From positions 14,303,283 through 14,367,282 of the forward strand of contig OX463784.1 of NCBI GenBank assembly GCA_949825025.1: DNA of 64,000 nucleotides, read 5' to 3'. The DNA is from Siphlonurus alternatus. Taxonomy: Eukaryota > Arthropoda > Insecta > Ephemeroptera > Siphlonuridae. Made by a program: the position numbers and the translations under genes. The notes beneath the pieces are model-generated. The model saw only the letters and a program-made list of their open reading frames with translations. It ran no database searches and was not told the origin of the DNA. Shown here in pieces: positions 12,666 to 23,529 of this stretch (positions within the stretch are counted from its first letter, which is position 1; every line of letters begins with the position of its first letter).

Positions 12666-13189
12666 AAGCGTACTGGGGACAACCAGGGTAGAAAAGGTCA
12701 AGTTTGGGCAAATTTGGTCAATTTCCAGCTTGTTTAAGCATGGCATAGTTGGTTCAAATTGATCCATAATGAGCTACATAGAGCTATGGATTAAGTGGTG
12801 TATTGGTCCAGTTAGGGTTATATTGGGCTATTACAGCTCAATGTTACTTTTTTTGCTAGCCCAGATTTGCCCAAAATCGGCCAATTAGGTGCCTGTCGGA
12901 GTCTAATTGGGCTAGCAAAATTTTGGTCTTATTTGAGCTGATAAGCCCAAAGTGTAGTCAAAATTTATACGTGGGCTAGCTCTAAATATCTTCAATGATG
13001 AATTCTTTAATTTATCAAAATTGGTAATAATAATTTGTTGTACTTCATACTGCTGTCCAAACCTGTAGCTTTTTAAACAATTATACACATACGTGACACT
13101 GAGGATATTATAATATATGCATTTACTGTAGGTTTGAATAATAGAAGAATGATTTCATTATAATATTATTATTATAAGACATGGTCAGG

Positions 13190-13241
13190 CAGTTTTTAGG
13201 CAAGCATCTTCCAGACAAGTCAACAAAATATATCTTAAAAG
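13190..13241 (+). other. Candidate noncoding first exon of SULT gene C
   Basis: Ends in tatcttaaaag with donor gtaagaaag; matches the candidate for gene B at 3534, including intron sequence after the donor. The 5' boundary is unknown. Confidence 0.35.
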
Positions 13242-15013
13242 GTAAGAAAGAAATACATGATAATGTTTCATGTTAATTTTTATATCTGCATGATTTCATT
13301 TCGTAAGTTTGTAGAGTTAATAAAAAAGTAAATAATGTTCTGAACTTTTCTTCAATTTTACATAAATAACATGGTATTTATATGTGATGAGGAGATATTA
13401 ATTAATGATTTTGCTGCACGCGCGGGGTCTATATATTAATTACTATGTATGTATTATATATTTTAGCAAAAATTTGTATCTAGAGTAACATAATTACATA
13501 TGACACACACTATATATTATATATTTAATACACTAATATATATATACAGTAATTCTTATATCGAGGATGCCATGGCAAGTCGGACTAACATACAGCAAAG
13601 GTCACGAAACCTTGTTGGTCATTTTTGCATATAAGTATAGGAATTTCCAGATATTAAAAAAAATAACTCTGGTTTGCAACATTCACCGTTTGTCTGTTTT
13701 GCCACGGCACCGTCAATATTTGTTTAATTCGTCTTAATTAATTTTTACTTTTTCTGCTTTAATTTATTACTTATTAGAAAAGGTCTAAAAAATTCCAGCA
13801 CCATAAAAGACAAATTACTGTATTGGAGAATTTTGTACTTAATATTTTATATTTTTAGCTCAAACAAAAACATTTTAATTTATATATATATATAAAAAAA
13901 AAAACTGCAAATAGTGCACATAAACCACCATTATTTTACACTCCACAGATAATAAAGAAAGAGAATTGGAAAGAGTGTGGCAATGGAAGGTTCCAAAAAT
14001 AAGGTACCCTTCTCCATCACTGCAGTTGAGGAAGACTTTCAGGTTATCTCCTCAAAATCAAAGAGGGTGGTTAGAGTTGGTAGAAATGGATGGCTGTTGC
14101 CAGAAGAATATCGCGACAATGCCAATCATCTCTATAACTACCCACTATCATCCGTCATACCTTGGGTTGTGGACTATCCTAGATCAGGTTTGTAAAATTT
14201 GTGTATAAATATATTCAGTATATAATTGTGATGAAAATAGAGAGAAAATACAATGAAAGCGGAGTGGTTAACACAAAAAACTGGTATCCGAAACATCCCG
14301 CCTGGTTACAAGAACTTGGCCCTACTGAAGACTAGACTTGTGATGAAATATAAAAGTGTCCCCAAATTGATTTTAATTTACTTAAAACATATGCACTTAC
14401 AGGATATTTTAAACTTATATAATGCTTTTATGGATGCAGCATACAAAATTTGACTTAGATTTGTGTGTTAATTTCTCAATGTATAAATATATACCACCCA
14501 TTATTTTATATTGTTTGTCAGTTTCTATTTTATAACTGCGGTCTATTGTATATTTTATAATTGTATGTGTGTGTTTACTATGTTTTATTATTATGTATAT
14601 GTATGTATATTCCCTAATATTATGCAAAATGCACACTTTTGTGTTTAATAAAAGACTTAATTATATAATTTCTAAGAAAAGTAAGGGTATAGAAATTTAA
14701 CAGGAAATTATTAAAATATTTTTTGAGGAAATTGCCCACAGTTAATTTCCAACTCAAGTGATAAAAGAACAATTAAAAGCTTTAAAACCTTAAACACAAA
14801 AACATTACATAAAATAAAACGGAAATAAGTATACGTTAGACAACATATATTAGACTAAAAGTTCTTAAAGACCTTTTTTCTTTTGTTGTGTTACAGGAAC
14901 TACAATGATGCAAGAACTAGTTTGGTTGATTCACAATAATGTTGATTTTGAAGGAGCAAAAACACAAATAAAAAAGAGAGTGAATTGTATTGAGTAAGTG
15001 ATGTGCAAGTTAA

Positions 15014-15473
15014 GGGTGCAAGGCCGGCCACCTTAAGGCCACGGGGTTGACAGCACCATCTCTTGATAAATTGGTTTTTATTTTCTTACGGGCAGATTTT
15101 TTAAGAGTATCGACTTGAAACTTGATCAAGGTATGTATAAACATAAACACTTTTGATATAATATACAGAAAAAATTTCATTGTCGTAGATGAAACCAATT
15201 TTTAAATTCAAATCCAAAACTGGTTTGATTCCCGCCTGTCTGCCAATATGTAGCGAGAACGGCAAGAACCAAACCAGTTTTGGATTTGAATTTAAAAATT
15301 GGTTTCATCTACGACAATGAAATTTTTTCTGTATATCAAAAGTGTTTATGTTTATACCTTGATTAAGTTTCAAGTCGATACTCTAAAAATCTTGCCCGTA
15401 AGAAAGTAAAAAACAATTTATCAAGAGATGGAGCTGTCAATCCCGTGGCCTTAAGGTGGCCGGCCTTGCACCC
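15014..15473. mobile_element. 460-bp TTAA-flanked foldback element
   Basis: Two arms of about 210 bp are near-perfect reverse complements around a loop of about 40 bp. Tips are gggtgcaaggccggccacct and its complement, flanked by TTAA at 15,010-15,013 and 15,474-15,477. TTAA duplication is the hallmark of piggyBac-type integration; no transposase is present. It sits only 16 bp after the donor of gene C exon 2. Confidence 0.85.
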
Positions 15474-15779
15474 TTAAGTAAAATATATTTAATTTACTTT
15501 ACAAATGGATAACCTGCATGAAATTTTTTATTGCATATATTTAGACAGAACATCTAGGTATTGTCAATATTTTTCCATTTTTTCTTTTTTTTTACCTCTA
15601 CAAAACTTTCAATATTGAGGAAAAAGACGCTGTGACAGAAAAGTCATGCAATATTTTACCCTATATGCTTGCATGTTAAATATTTGAATGACTTTATCAT
15701 TTTGCAGCACAATCTTTATTAAGGGTGTCAGAGGGCTGAAAAAAAATCTGAACAAAATTTACAATACATAACTCTAGAT

Positions 15780-16151
15780 TAGAGGTCTGCACGGGCCGGA
15801 TTTTTGAGACCCGACCCGGCCCGTTCGGATGGTTGCTAGGCCCGGCCCGAGCCCGTGAAGACTGCTTCACAATGCGGCCCGGCCCGTGGCTTGTCCGTAG
15901 TTCAACCTCGGCTCGCATTTTTATTTTAGCTGCTTTACAACCCATTATAAAACAGAGAAAAAGTCGTTTTAGAAGCTTTTTTTGCTTACTTTTTTCCCTT
16001 CTTCCTCTATATCCTTAGCAAAAATAACAAATAAAAAAAATCACTATTAAAAATTCAAGATATAGCTAGGCCCGGCCCGGCCCGGCCCGTTTGCAGACTG
16101 CCGATACCCGGCCCGAGCCCGGCCCGCAGATCAGGCCCGTGCAGACCTCTA
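15780..16151. mobile_element. GC-rich hAT-type MITE
   Basis: Terminal inverted repeats TAGAGGTCTGCACGGGCC, with an 8-bp target duplication ctctagat (15,772-15,779) and ctccagat (16,152-16,159) carrying one mismatch. Subterminal regions are dense in gcccggcccg words. The 8-bp duplication and short ends fit hAT elements. Non-coding. Confidence 0.8.
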
Positions 16152-16207
16152 CTCCAGATCCTCGATCCAAATATGCAATAAAAAAAATTCAAAAACTCAG
16201 GTTGTCC

Positions 16208-16888
16208 ATTAATAGACCACTTGCAAAACTATGTTTTCGCAAAACGTAAACAAACTCGTTCACCCAGGTATTGTTGGTTGTTGATTATGTGTATTTTTTT
16301 TCCAATACATTGGACCTTATGGGAAATTTACGATTTTCACATACAGATTTCAATGCATTACATACGTATAATTTTAAAAATAAATATATCACCAGAATCT
16401 GCAGTTCTTGGCCATTTATAATATTGAAAATTGCATTGGAAGACGGTTTCTTTATTTCAATATAGTAAATTTAGTATGATACCAAATCAGCCAATTGCAT
16501 GGAGTAAGATACGTAACCAAGCAAGCTTCAGATTGTTTATTATTGCAACAGTTAAAATCAACAAACTGGAGTTTGCCTAGTTACGTATCTTACCCCATGC
16601 AGTTGGCTGATTTGGTGTCATACTAAATTTACTATATTGAAATAAAGAAACCATCTTCCAATAAAATTTTCAATATTATAAATGGCCAAGAACTGCAGAT
16701 TCCGGTGATATATTTATTTTTAAAATCATACGTATGTCACGTATTGAAATCTGTATGTGAAAAACGTGAATTTCCCATAAGGTCCAATGTATTGGAAAAA
16801 AAATACACATAATCAACAACCAACAATACCTGAGTGAATGAGTTTGTTTACGTTTTGCTAAAACATAGTTTTGCAAGTGGTCTATTGT
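16208..16888. mobile_element. Foldback element of about 680 bp in gene C intron 2
   Basis: Arms 16,208-16,530 and 16,570-16,888 are imperfect reverse complements, with tips aatagaccacttgcaaaact and complement. The mirrored open frames in the two arms are the same sequence read twice, not genes. Confidence 0.85.
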
Positions 16889-17667
16889 TGACAAAATTTC
16901 TTGATATGACAAGAAAATTAGTTATACAGTATCAGTATATTAACACTGTATGTAATAAGTATCTAAAAATCAAATTTCAGCACCTGTTTCATGAAACAAT
17001 TCCATTATGAGTACAAAGAAGATGTGACAAACCCAACGTCATAAAAACTCATTTGGCATTTGAACTCTTATACCTCCTAACCTACTGGAGGTTTGCAAGG
17101 TTGGAAATAGAGACACCTGTTATTGAACTCTATCTTATAATTCTGATATATTATTTATATTTTTTTTTACTTAATTGGTAATAATTAGTAATTGAATTTC
17201 AATAGACCTTTATTTTTGTTTTATTTAGGTTGTATTTATTGCAAGAAATCCAAAAGACGCTGCTGTTTCAATGTTCAACTTTGTACCAGGTAACGATAAT
17301 TTTGAAGATTTCTGGAAACGTTACCAAAGCAGTGAAGGTAAAAACTAAACATTTCAATTTTTAAAGCATTTCTTTTAATTATCGTGTTTTTGTTTTGTTT
17401 TTAAGATTGCAATGGACCATTTTTTAAACTAGTTTTTCAAGGATGGGCCAAAAGGAATCATCCAAATGTACTCTTTATATTTTATGAAGAGACTCAAAAG
17501 GTAAATTTAACAATCAAGTAAAAAAAAAAAATCTGGCTATATACATGAACAAAAAAAAAATATATATTATTATTATGTGTCAACGAATAATTATTTTTTT
17601 TTTTTAATTTTCCACTATCAACATTGCAATTAAAGAATAAATATATCTTCCAGTAAACACACAATCA

Positions 17668-17777
17668 CTACGTTTACATGACGGTGTTTAATGCGTATTC
17701 GTTGACGACGGAATATGTTATTCTTATGAGGCGTCGTCAACGAATACGCTTTAAACACCGTCATGTAAACGTAGTAA
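17668..17777. mobile_element. 110-bp palindromic element in gene C intron 5
   Basis: Arms of about 44 bp (ctacgtttacatgacggtgt and complement) surround a loop of about 20 bp. It would form a long hairpin in the pre-mRNA. Confidence 0.8.
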
Positions 17778-18987
17778 TTGTCAAATATTTAGTGTTAAAC
17801 TGGCACATCAGTCATGTTGGGCATGGCTCAACAGTCTCAGCACAAGACCAACTCTGGTTTGACAAAGTTGTGTTTACTGATGGGCTGTGAAATTTAAAAA
17901 AAAAAAACATGTAACAGTTATAATATACAAGACAGAAAGAAGATATAATACCATTAAATAGAACTGAAAAAGTGGTGTAGTTTCTTTCACGGCAATTTAC
18001 TACATTTACAGGACATGCGGGGAACGATTCTCAAGGTGGCTGAGCACTTAGGCAAGACACTGACGGAGGAGCAAGTTACGGCACTTGAGGCCCACATGGA
18101 CTTCAACACCTTCAAGAAGAACAAGGCGGTGAACTTTGACATCTTGAAGACCGCAGGACTTATCAAGAGTGATCACATCAGAAAGGGTACATCCCACACA
18201 GCCTTCTGGTTGTTGCACGAGTAGATATTATCAAATAGTGACCAAGAACCAAGAACGTAACTATTACCATCTCAATCCTTCAAACTGTCCAGCAGCTAAC
18301 AAGTGTTATCTCCTGTACTTGACCTATCAAAATAATGTTAATGCCACGAAACTCACTAAAATATACCAGCTCTTTGACACGGGCTTGGTTCTCCATTTTA
18401 GACATGATGCAGTATTAGAAAAAAAAAAAAAAAATTGCATACAATTAACAGGAGTATTTTTTAAACTCCTTTTTTGATTGAGTTACCAAAATAATATAAC
18501 TATTTCTATTAATTCTTTTTTGTCCCCATAGGTGGCTCTGGAGGATGGAGAGAATACTTCTCCAAGGAACTGAACGCCTCCGCTGATGCCTGGATAAAAG
18601 AAAATACAGAGGAGACGGGCTTTGAATTCCCAGAAAACTGAACAGACACAATTAAATGTATATTGTCAGGAACTTATTAACATCTTATACATAGTATACA
18701 TAGTCAACGTATTTGTTTTTCATGCAATAAATTTAATAAATTCTACTTTATTATAAACAATGTGTGTTTTTGGAAAAATATGAATATATTCTACTTCTAT
18801 CCTTGCTATATTGTCGTTATATATTATCATGCACCTTTATTTTAGGCTTCTAGCTAACTGAAATCGCATTATATACATATTCCAACCATCATCCTAATAT
18901 CTAAACCTTTGCAAAGAAAAAAATTAAGACGAGGGGAGTTTGCAACACTTTGGAAAAATTTTGGGAGGGTCTGGGAGAGGACAAGGA

Positions 18988-18988
18988 T

Positions 18989-19022
<34 letters not shown>
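18988..19022. repeat. Poly(T) tract
   Basis: About 32 consecutive T residues between gene C and the ghost exon at 19,069. Confidence 0.9.
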
Positions 19023-19024
<2 letters not shown>

Positions 19025-19068
19025 AAAATCTAAATGATCATATTGCATTCTACATCTTATATATCCCT

Positions 19069-19390
19069 AAAGGTGCATATGGAACTAAAGAATGGAGGAG
19101 ATATTATTTCTCCAAAAGGAACTAAATTCCTCAGCAGAAGAAAAATATACATCAACGACAAACCCCGGCGTGGTAATTAAAAAAATATATAGGTACAAAG
19201 AATATCAATATAAGAAAATATCAGAGGCATTTCCAGAAAACTGAATACAGAATCTGAAAATCTGAAATAGTATCTTATGGTCACTTTATGAGTATATTTA
19301 AAATGTTTTAGTCTTGAAAAATAAGATAATTATACAATATAGTATAAATTTAATATACTCAAACCATCAGTTAAATTTATTTATTTATTA
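19069..19390 (+). pseudogene. Ghost SULT terminal exon with its 3' UTR
   Basis: The stretch ggtgcatatggaactaaaga, then tatttctccaaaaggaacta, and finally gcatttccagaaaactga is a broken terminal exon. The following 140 bp (agtatcttatggtcacttta onward) match the 3' UTR of gene D (36,822-36,980). It is therefore the tail of a lost SULT copy between C and D, with its own UTR, not merely a stray exon. Confidence 0.7.
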
Positions 19391-19398
19391 TTTTACAT

Positions 19399-19527
19399 AA
19401 AGATAAGGATAGAAAAAGACCCATAAAACACAAATTATCAAAAGATAATAAATGCTTTATTAATTTATTATTTATATTTACTTTTGATAATTTGTGTTGC
19501 TATGGGTAATTTTCTATCCTTTTCTTT
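19399..19527. mobile_element. 129-bp inverted-repeat element
   Basis: Arms aaaagataataaatgc-side and cttttgataatttgtgttgc-side are imperfect complements (gataaggatagaaaaagacc against ctatccttttcttt). Non-coding. Confidence 0.65.
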
Positions 19528-19639
19528 AGTTAAAATAATTATCTCATAGGCGATTTTTCATTTATACAGTAATTAAAAAAAAATGTTTTTTAATTGTAAT
19601 ATGAACATAGTAATTAAATACACCAATGATACACAAATG

Positions 19640-19871
19640 TAAACACATCAAGGCCAAACTTGAAGCAGGCCCCAACACACCACTAATTAAAAGATAGGAA
19701 AGGCATACAAAGAAAATATTAGAGGTCAATTGCAACTTTTCAAATACATTATTTATGTATTTGTAGAATAAAGCTATGAACCTTCAAGGTCAATTTTTCA
19801 TAAAACAGCTCTGTATCTAGTTTCTATTAAATTGTTGGGCACTACTAAAGAAGGCATATATATTTCAATCT
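19640..19871 (+). promoter_or_regulatory. Putative promoter of SULT gene D
   Basis: Upstream of the candidate noncoding exon, with similarity to the regions before pseudogene E (37,260-37,500) and gene F (38,930-39,160). It holds two sites fitting the FTZ-F1/SF-1 nuclear receptor consensus PyCAAGGPyCPu: TCAAGGCCA at 19,648 and TCAAGGTCA at 19,784. The second aligns with TCAAGGCCA at 39,100 before gene F. Binding is inferred, not shown. Confidence 0.4.
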
Positions 19872-19900
19872 ATCTGGTGAAACATCTTCATCACCACCAG
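19872..19900 (+). other. Candidate noncoding first exon of SULT gene D
   Basis: The sequence catcttcatcaccaccag followed by gtaagagagt pairs with catcttcagcacag and gtaagagaat at 39,191 before gene F. If right, the 5' UTR intron is 5.9 kb and contains foldback FB2. Confidence 0.4.
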
Positions 19901-20829
19901 GTAAGAGAGTATGCATTCATATGTTTTATGTTGATACGAGCAGAATGATATTATATTATAATTATTATATTTTAAATTATTTATTTCCTGATACATTAAG
20001 GGTAAGATAACGCAAACAATCGATTGTTGTTAGTCCCATTTGATTAACATGTAAACCTTAGCAATCTCATAATGATTCTGAATTTTTTTTGAGAGACAGT
20101 TCTTGGCATTAAAAAAATATGGAGAAAATTTCAAAACAATCGGACGATCCAATTTTTTTAAGTGAATTTTTTAAATTTTCAGTATAGGCCCACGAGAAAA
20201 TAAGCGTGAAAATTGGAGTCAAATTCACTCGCGCATATTGACTCCAATTGACCCAAATTTGGCCCCTCGTTTATGTCAATATGCGCGAGTGAATTCACGT
20301 GTATTGAATCATTTTGGTGCAGATTGGCTCGTATATATTGACGTATTTTCACGTATTTTGACAAATATTGGCGTAAATGCCGGCCCAAATCCTTCGTTCG
20401 GCCTCACGTACTTTCAGGTATATTCACATATATTGACTCACCTATTTTCACCCATATTAACCCAAAATTGGCCCCTTTTATGCGTGAATATGCGCGAGTG
20501 AATTCACGTATATTGAAGCATTTTGGTGCAGATTGGCTCGTATATATTGGCGTATTTTCACGTATTTTGACAAATATTGGCGTAAATGCCGGCCCAAATC
20601 CTTCGTTCGGCCTCACGTACTTTCAGGTATATTCACATATATTGACTCACCTATTTTCACCCATATTAACCCAAAATTGGCCCCTTTTATGCGTGAATCT
20701 GAATGAGTGGATATTTCACGAATATTCACCCACTTTCACCTCTGTTGACCTGCATTGCCCCCCGACTTGTTTCACTCATTCTCACGCTTTTTGACGCACT
20801 TTCACCCATTTGTCAACCAATTTTTTCCA

Positions 20830-21885
20830 TACAGTCCCCTCATGCATATTGACGCATTTTGACATATTTTCACCCATTTGTCAACCAATATTTTCCATAC
20901 AGTCCTCTCATGCATATATTGACGCATTTTGACATATTTTGACACACTTTCACCCATTTGTCAACCAATTTTTTCCATACTGTCTCCTCATGCATATTGA
21001 CGCATTTTGACATATTTTGACGCACTTTCACCCATTAGTCAACCAATTTTTTCCACAAAGTCCCCTCATGCATATTGAAGCATTTTAACATATTTTGACG
21101 CACTTTCACCCATTTGTCAACCAATTTTTTCTATAAAATCCCCTCATGCATATTGACGCATTTTGACATATTTTCACGAAGTTTCACGCTTTTACCAACC
21201 AAATTTTTACACCAAGTCCGTTCATGCATATTGACACATTTTGACATATTTTGACGAACTTTGACCCTTTTAGTAACCAACTTTTTCCATAGAGTCCGTT
21301 CATGCATATTGACACTTTTTGACATATTTTGACGAACTTTGGCCCTTTTACTAACCAACTTTTTCCATAAAGTCCGTTCATGCATATTGACACTTTTTGA
21401 CATATTTTCACGAATTTTCACGCTTTTATGGAACAAATTTTTTCCACAAAGTCCCCTCATGCATATTGACGCATTTTGACATATTTTGACGCACTTTCAC
21501 CCATTTGTCAACCAATTTTTTCTATAAATCCCCTCATCATGCATATTGACGCATTTTGACATATTTTCACGAAGTTTCACGCTTTTACCAACCAAATTTT
21601 TACACCAAGTCCGTTCATGCATATTGACACTTTTTGACATATTTTGACGAACTTTGACCCTTTTAGTAACCAACTTTTTCCATAGAGTCCGTTCATGCAT
21701 ATTGACACTTTTTGACATATTTTGACGAACTTTGGCCCTTTTACTAACCAACTTTTTCCATAAAGTCCGTTCATGCATATTGACACTTTTTGACATATTT
21801 TCACGAATTTTCACGCTTTTATGTAACAAATTTTTTACAACAAGTCCGTTCATGCATATTAACACTTTTTGACATATTTGATCGA
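20830..21885 (-). repeat. 78-bp minisatellite array, left arm of FB2
   Basis: Units contain gttcatgcatattgacactt, ttgacatattttgacgaact and ttactaaccaactttttcca. The period is 78 bp, a multiple of three, so long repetitive frames stay open (SVNMHERTLWKKLVSKRAK and similar in two phases). The outermost units differ more from one another than the inner ones. Confidence 0.9.
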
Positions 21886-21888
21886 TAC

Positions 21889-21946
21889 TTGATCGATACT
21901 TATGTAAGTTCTTATAATTATAAGAACTTACATAAGTATCGATCAA
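21889..21946. repeat. Perfect 58-bp palindrome inside FB2
   Basis: Two 29-bp halves starting ttgatcgatacttatgtaag are exact reverse complements with no loop, at the border between the left array and the unique core. Confidence 0.95.
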
Positions 21947-21949
21947 ATT

Positions 21950-22830
21950 TTGTTATTAAGTTCACTCATGCATATTATACATCACGCATTTTTACACATT
22001 TTCACGCACAACAGCATACATTTCTCGTCATAGGCTAGCTCACCGAACCGTTGAAGTTAATGCAGTTCCATAGCCTCGTCAGTCCATCGATACCTGAAAT
22101 GTGCAAAGAATCCACAAAGAAACGCGCTCGCAAATTTTTTACACAATGGAAATTGTTCTCACTTGCCACACCACAATTAAAAATGAAGAGCAAAATAAAA
22201 ATAACAATTATAAGTATTATTACAAACAGATCGAAATATATAGGCATACAGTAAAATGAGGCCTCTAAGAAAACTTTTACTACAGGGTTGAATATTATAG
22301 CAATAAATTTTCACTGATTCCCTCTAGGCTTAAATAATTTAACTGAAAAATAATTTAATTATCATAATATAGGGCCAAACTTTAACTGTTTCAATTTAAC
22401 CATCATAATGAGCGAATTCATATACCTCATAATAGTTATTTTTTAAATAAGGAACTAATTTTACTTATCTGATATACGACTTCTCGTGTTTTAATCTTCT
22501 TTTTCTCATCTTGAATACACGACTAAACATCCGATTCTGACATTTTGTAAACACGTGCCGTACGGCCGGAGGGAACTCAACATCGCATTATCTCTTTTTT
22601 CATCATTAAAAATGCGGAAAACTTGCAAATTTTAACATTGGACAAACGAATGATTACCTAACTTCACTTTAATTAACAATTTAATGTTCAGGAACAAGTA
22701 AAACTTCACTTAAACACCTCATAAACACCACGTACAATCATGAAACTTCCACGCACCTCTAGCTATGTCGCCATCTTGTATAGCTACCAACCGCCAAGTC
22801 GAATGACCGGAAGTTCCCCCACTTTCAATT
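21950..22830. other. Unique core of FB2 with promoter-like stretch
   Basis: No convincing reading frame. Around 22,765-22,820 there is a YY1-like GCCATCTTG, then accaaccgccaag and an ETS-like ACCGGAAGT; at 22,553 there is acgtgccgtacggccggagg. These are typical of metazoan core promoters, but activity is unproven. Confidence 0.4.
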
Positions 22831-22849
22831 CTTGAACAATTTTTTTACT

Positions 22850-23515
22850 AAGTCTATTCACGCACATTGGCACTTTTTGACATATTTTCGCGAACTTCCA
22901 CGTATTTACTAACCAAATTTGTCTACAAAGTCCACTGACGTATTTTGACCCATTTTGACATATTTTCACGAACTTCCACGTATTTACTAACCAAATTTTT
23001 CTACAATGAACATTGACGTATTTTGACCCATTTTGACATATTTCGCGAACTTCCACGTATTTACTAACCAATTATTTCTACAAAGTTCACTGACGTATAT
23101 TAACCCATTTTGACATATTTTCACGAACTTCCACGTATTTACTAACCAAATTTTTCTACAAAGTCCACTGACGTATTTTGACCCATTTTGACATATTTTC
23201 ACGAACTTCCAGGTATTTACTAACCAAATTTTTCTACAATGTCCCTTGACGTATTTTGACCCATTTTGACATATTTTCGCAAACTTCCACGTATTTACTA
23301 ACCAATTATTTCTACAAAGTTCACTGACGTATATTAACCCATTTTGACATATTTTCACGAACTTCCACGTATTTATTAACCAAATTTTTCTACAAAATCC
23401 ACCAACGTATTTTGACGCAATTTTGACATATTTTCGCGAACATCCACGTATTTACTAACCAATTATTTCTACAAAGTTCACTGACGTATATTGACCTATT
23501 TTGACAATTAATCTA
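22850..23515 (-). repeat. Second minisatellite array of FB2
   Basis: About eight diverged units with tgacgtattttgacccattt, tgacatattttcacgaactt and ccacgtatttactaaccaaa. Related to, but distinct from, the left-array unit. Confidence 0.85.
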
Positions 23516-23529
23516 TACAGGTGAATGGA

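Larger units (their letters stand above)
9731..12975. mobile_element. Giant foldback element FB1 with inverted minisatellite arrays
   Basis: The ends are inverted copies of cccacgtataaattttgact, which continue inward as weaker inverted similarity rich in agcccaaa and gctagc motifs. Inside, an 89-bp unit (ccaatgcagtacattcaggg, then gatcggcacatctttgggca, then aaagaggtccattttaagct) is repeated in minus orientation at the left and plus orientation at the right, around a unique core at about 11,040-12,160. No transposase frame is visible, so it would be non-autonomous. The architecture resembles Drosophila FB/Galileo foldback elements, whose terminal repeats also contain tandem units; homology to them is not claimed. 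No clear target-site duplication was found. Confidence 0.75.
13983..18641 (+). pseudogene. Cytosolic sulfotransferase, SULT gene C, frameshifted exon 3
   Basis: Seven exons: 13,983-14,187 (ATG at 13,983; acceptor at 13,948), 14,897-14,993, 16,981-17,099, 17,229-17,337, 17,406-17,500, 18,012-18,186 and 18,532-18,641. Motifs: YPRSGTTM loop, FIARNPKDAAVS, FIFYEETQK, RKGGSGGW and a FEFPEN end. Exon 3 is 119 bp instead of 115: two 2-bp insertions (gaagatgtgaca near 17,022; ctcttatacc near 17,070) destroy the frame across the catalytic KTH segment. All other exons are open. Intron 2 has absorbed three inverted-repeat elements (15,014, 15,780, 16,208) and intron 5 a short palindrome. A poly(A) signal AATAAA is at 18,726. 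Probably a young pseudogene. Confidence 0.82.

Noticed and set aside
14253..14453. 66-residue frame in gene C intron 1 and a possible tRNA-like gcggagtggttaacac motif
   Set aside because: No B box at a proper distance and no protein similarity that I can recognise.
16221..16912. Cysteine- and tryptophan-containing mirrored frames
   Set aside because: Arms of one inverted-repeat element; no gene signals.
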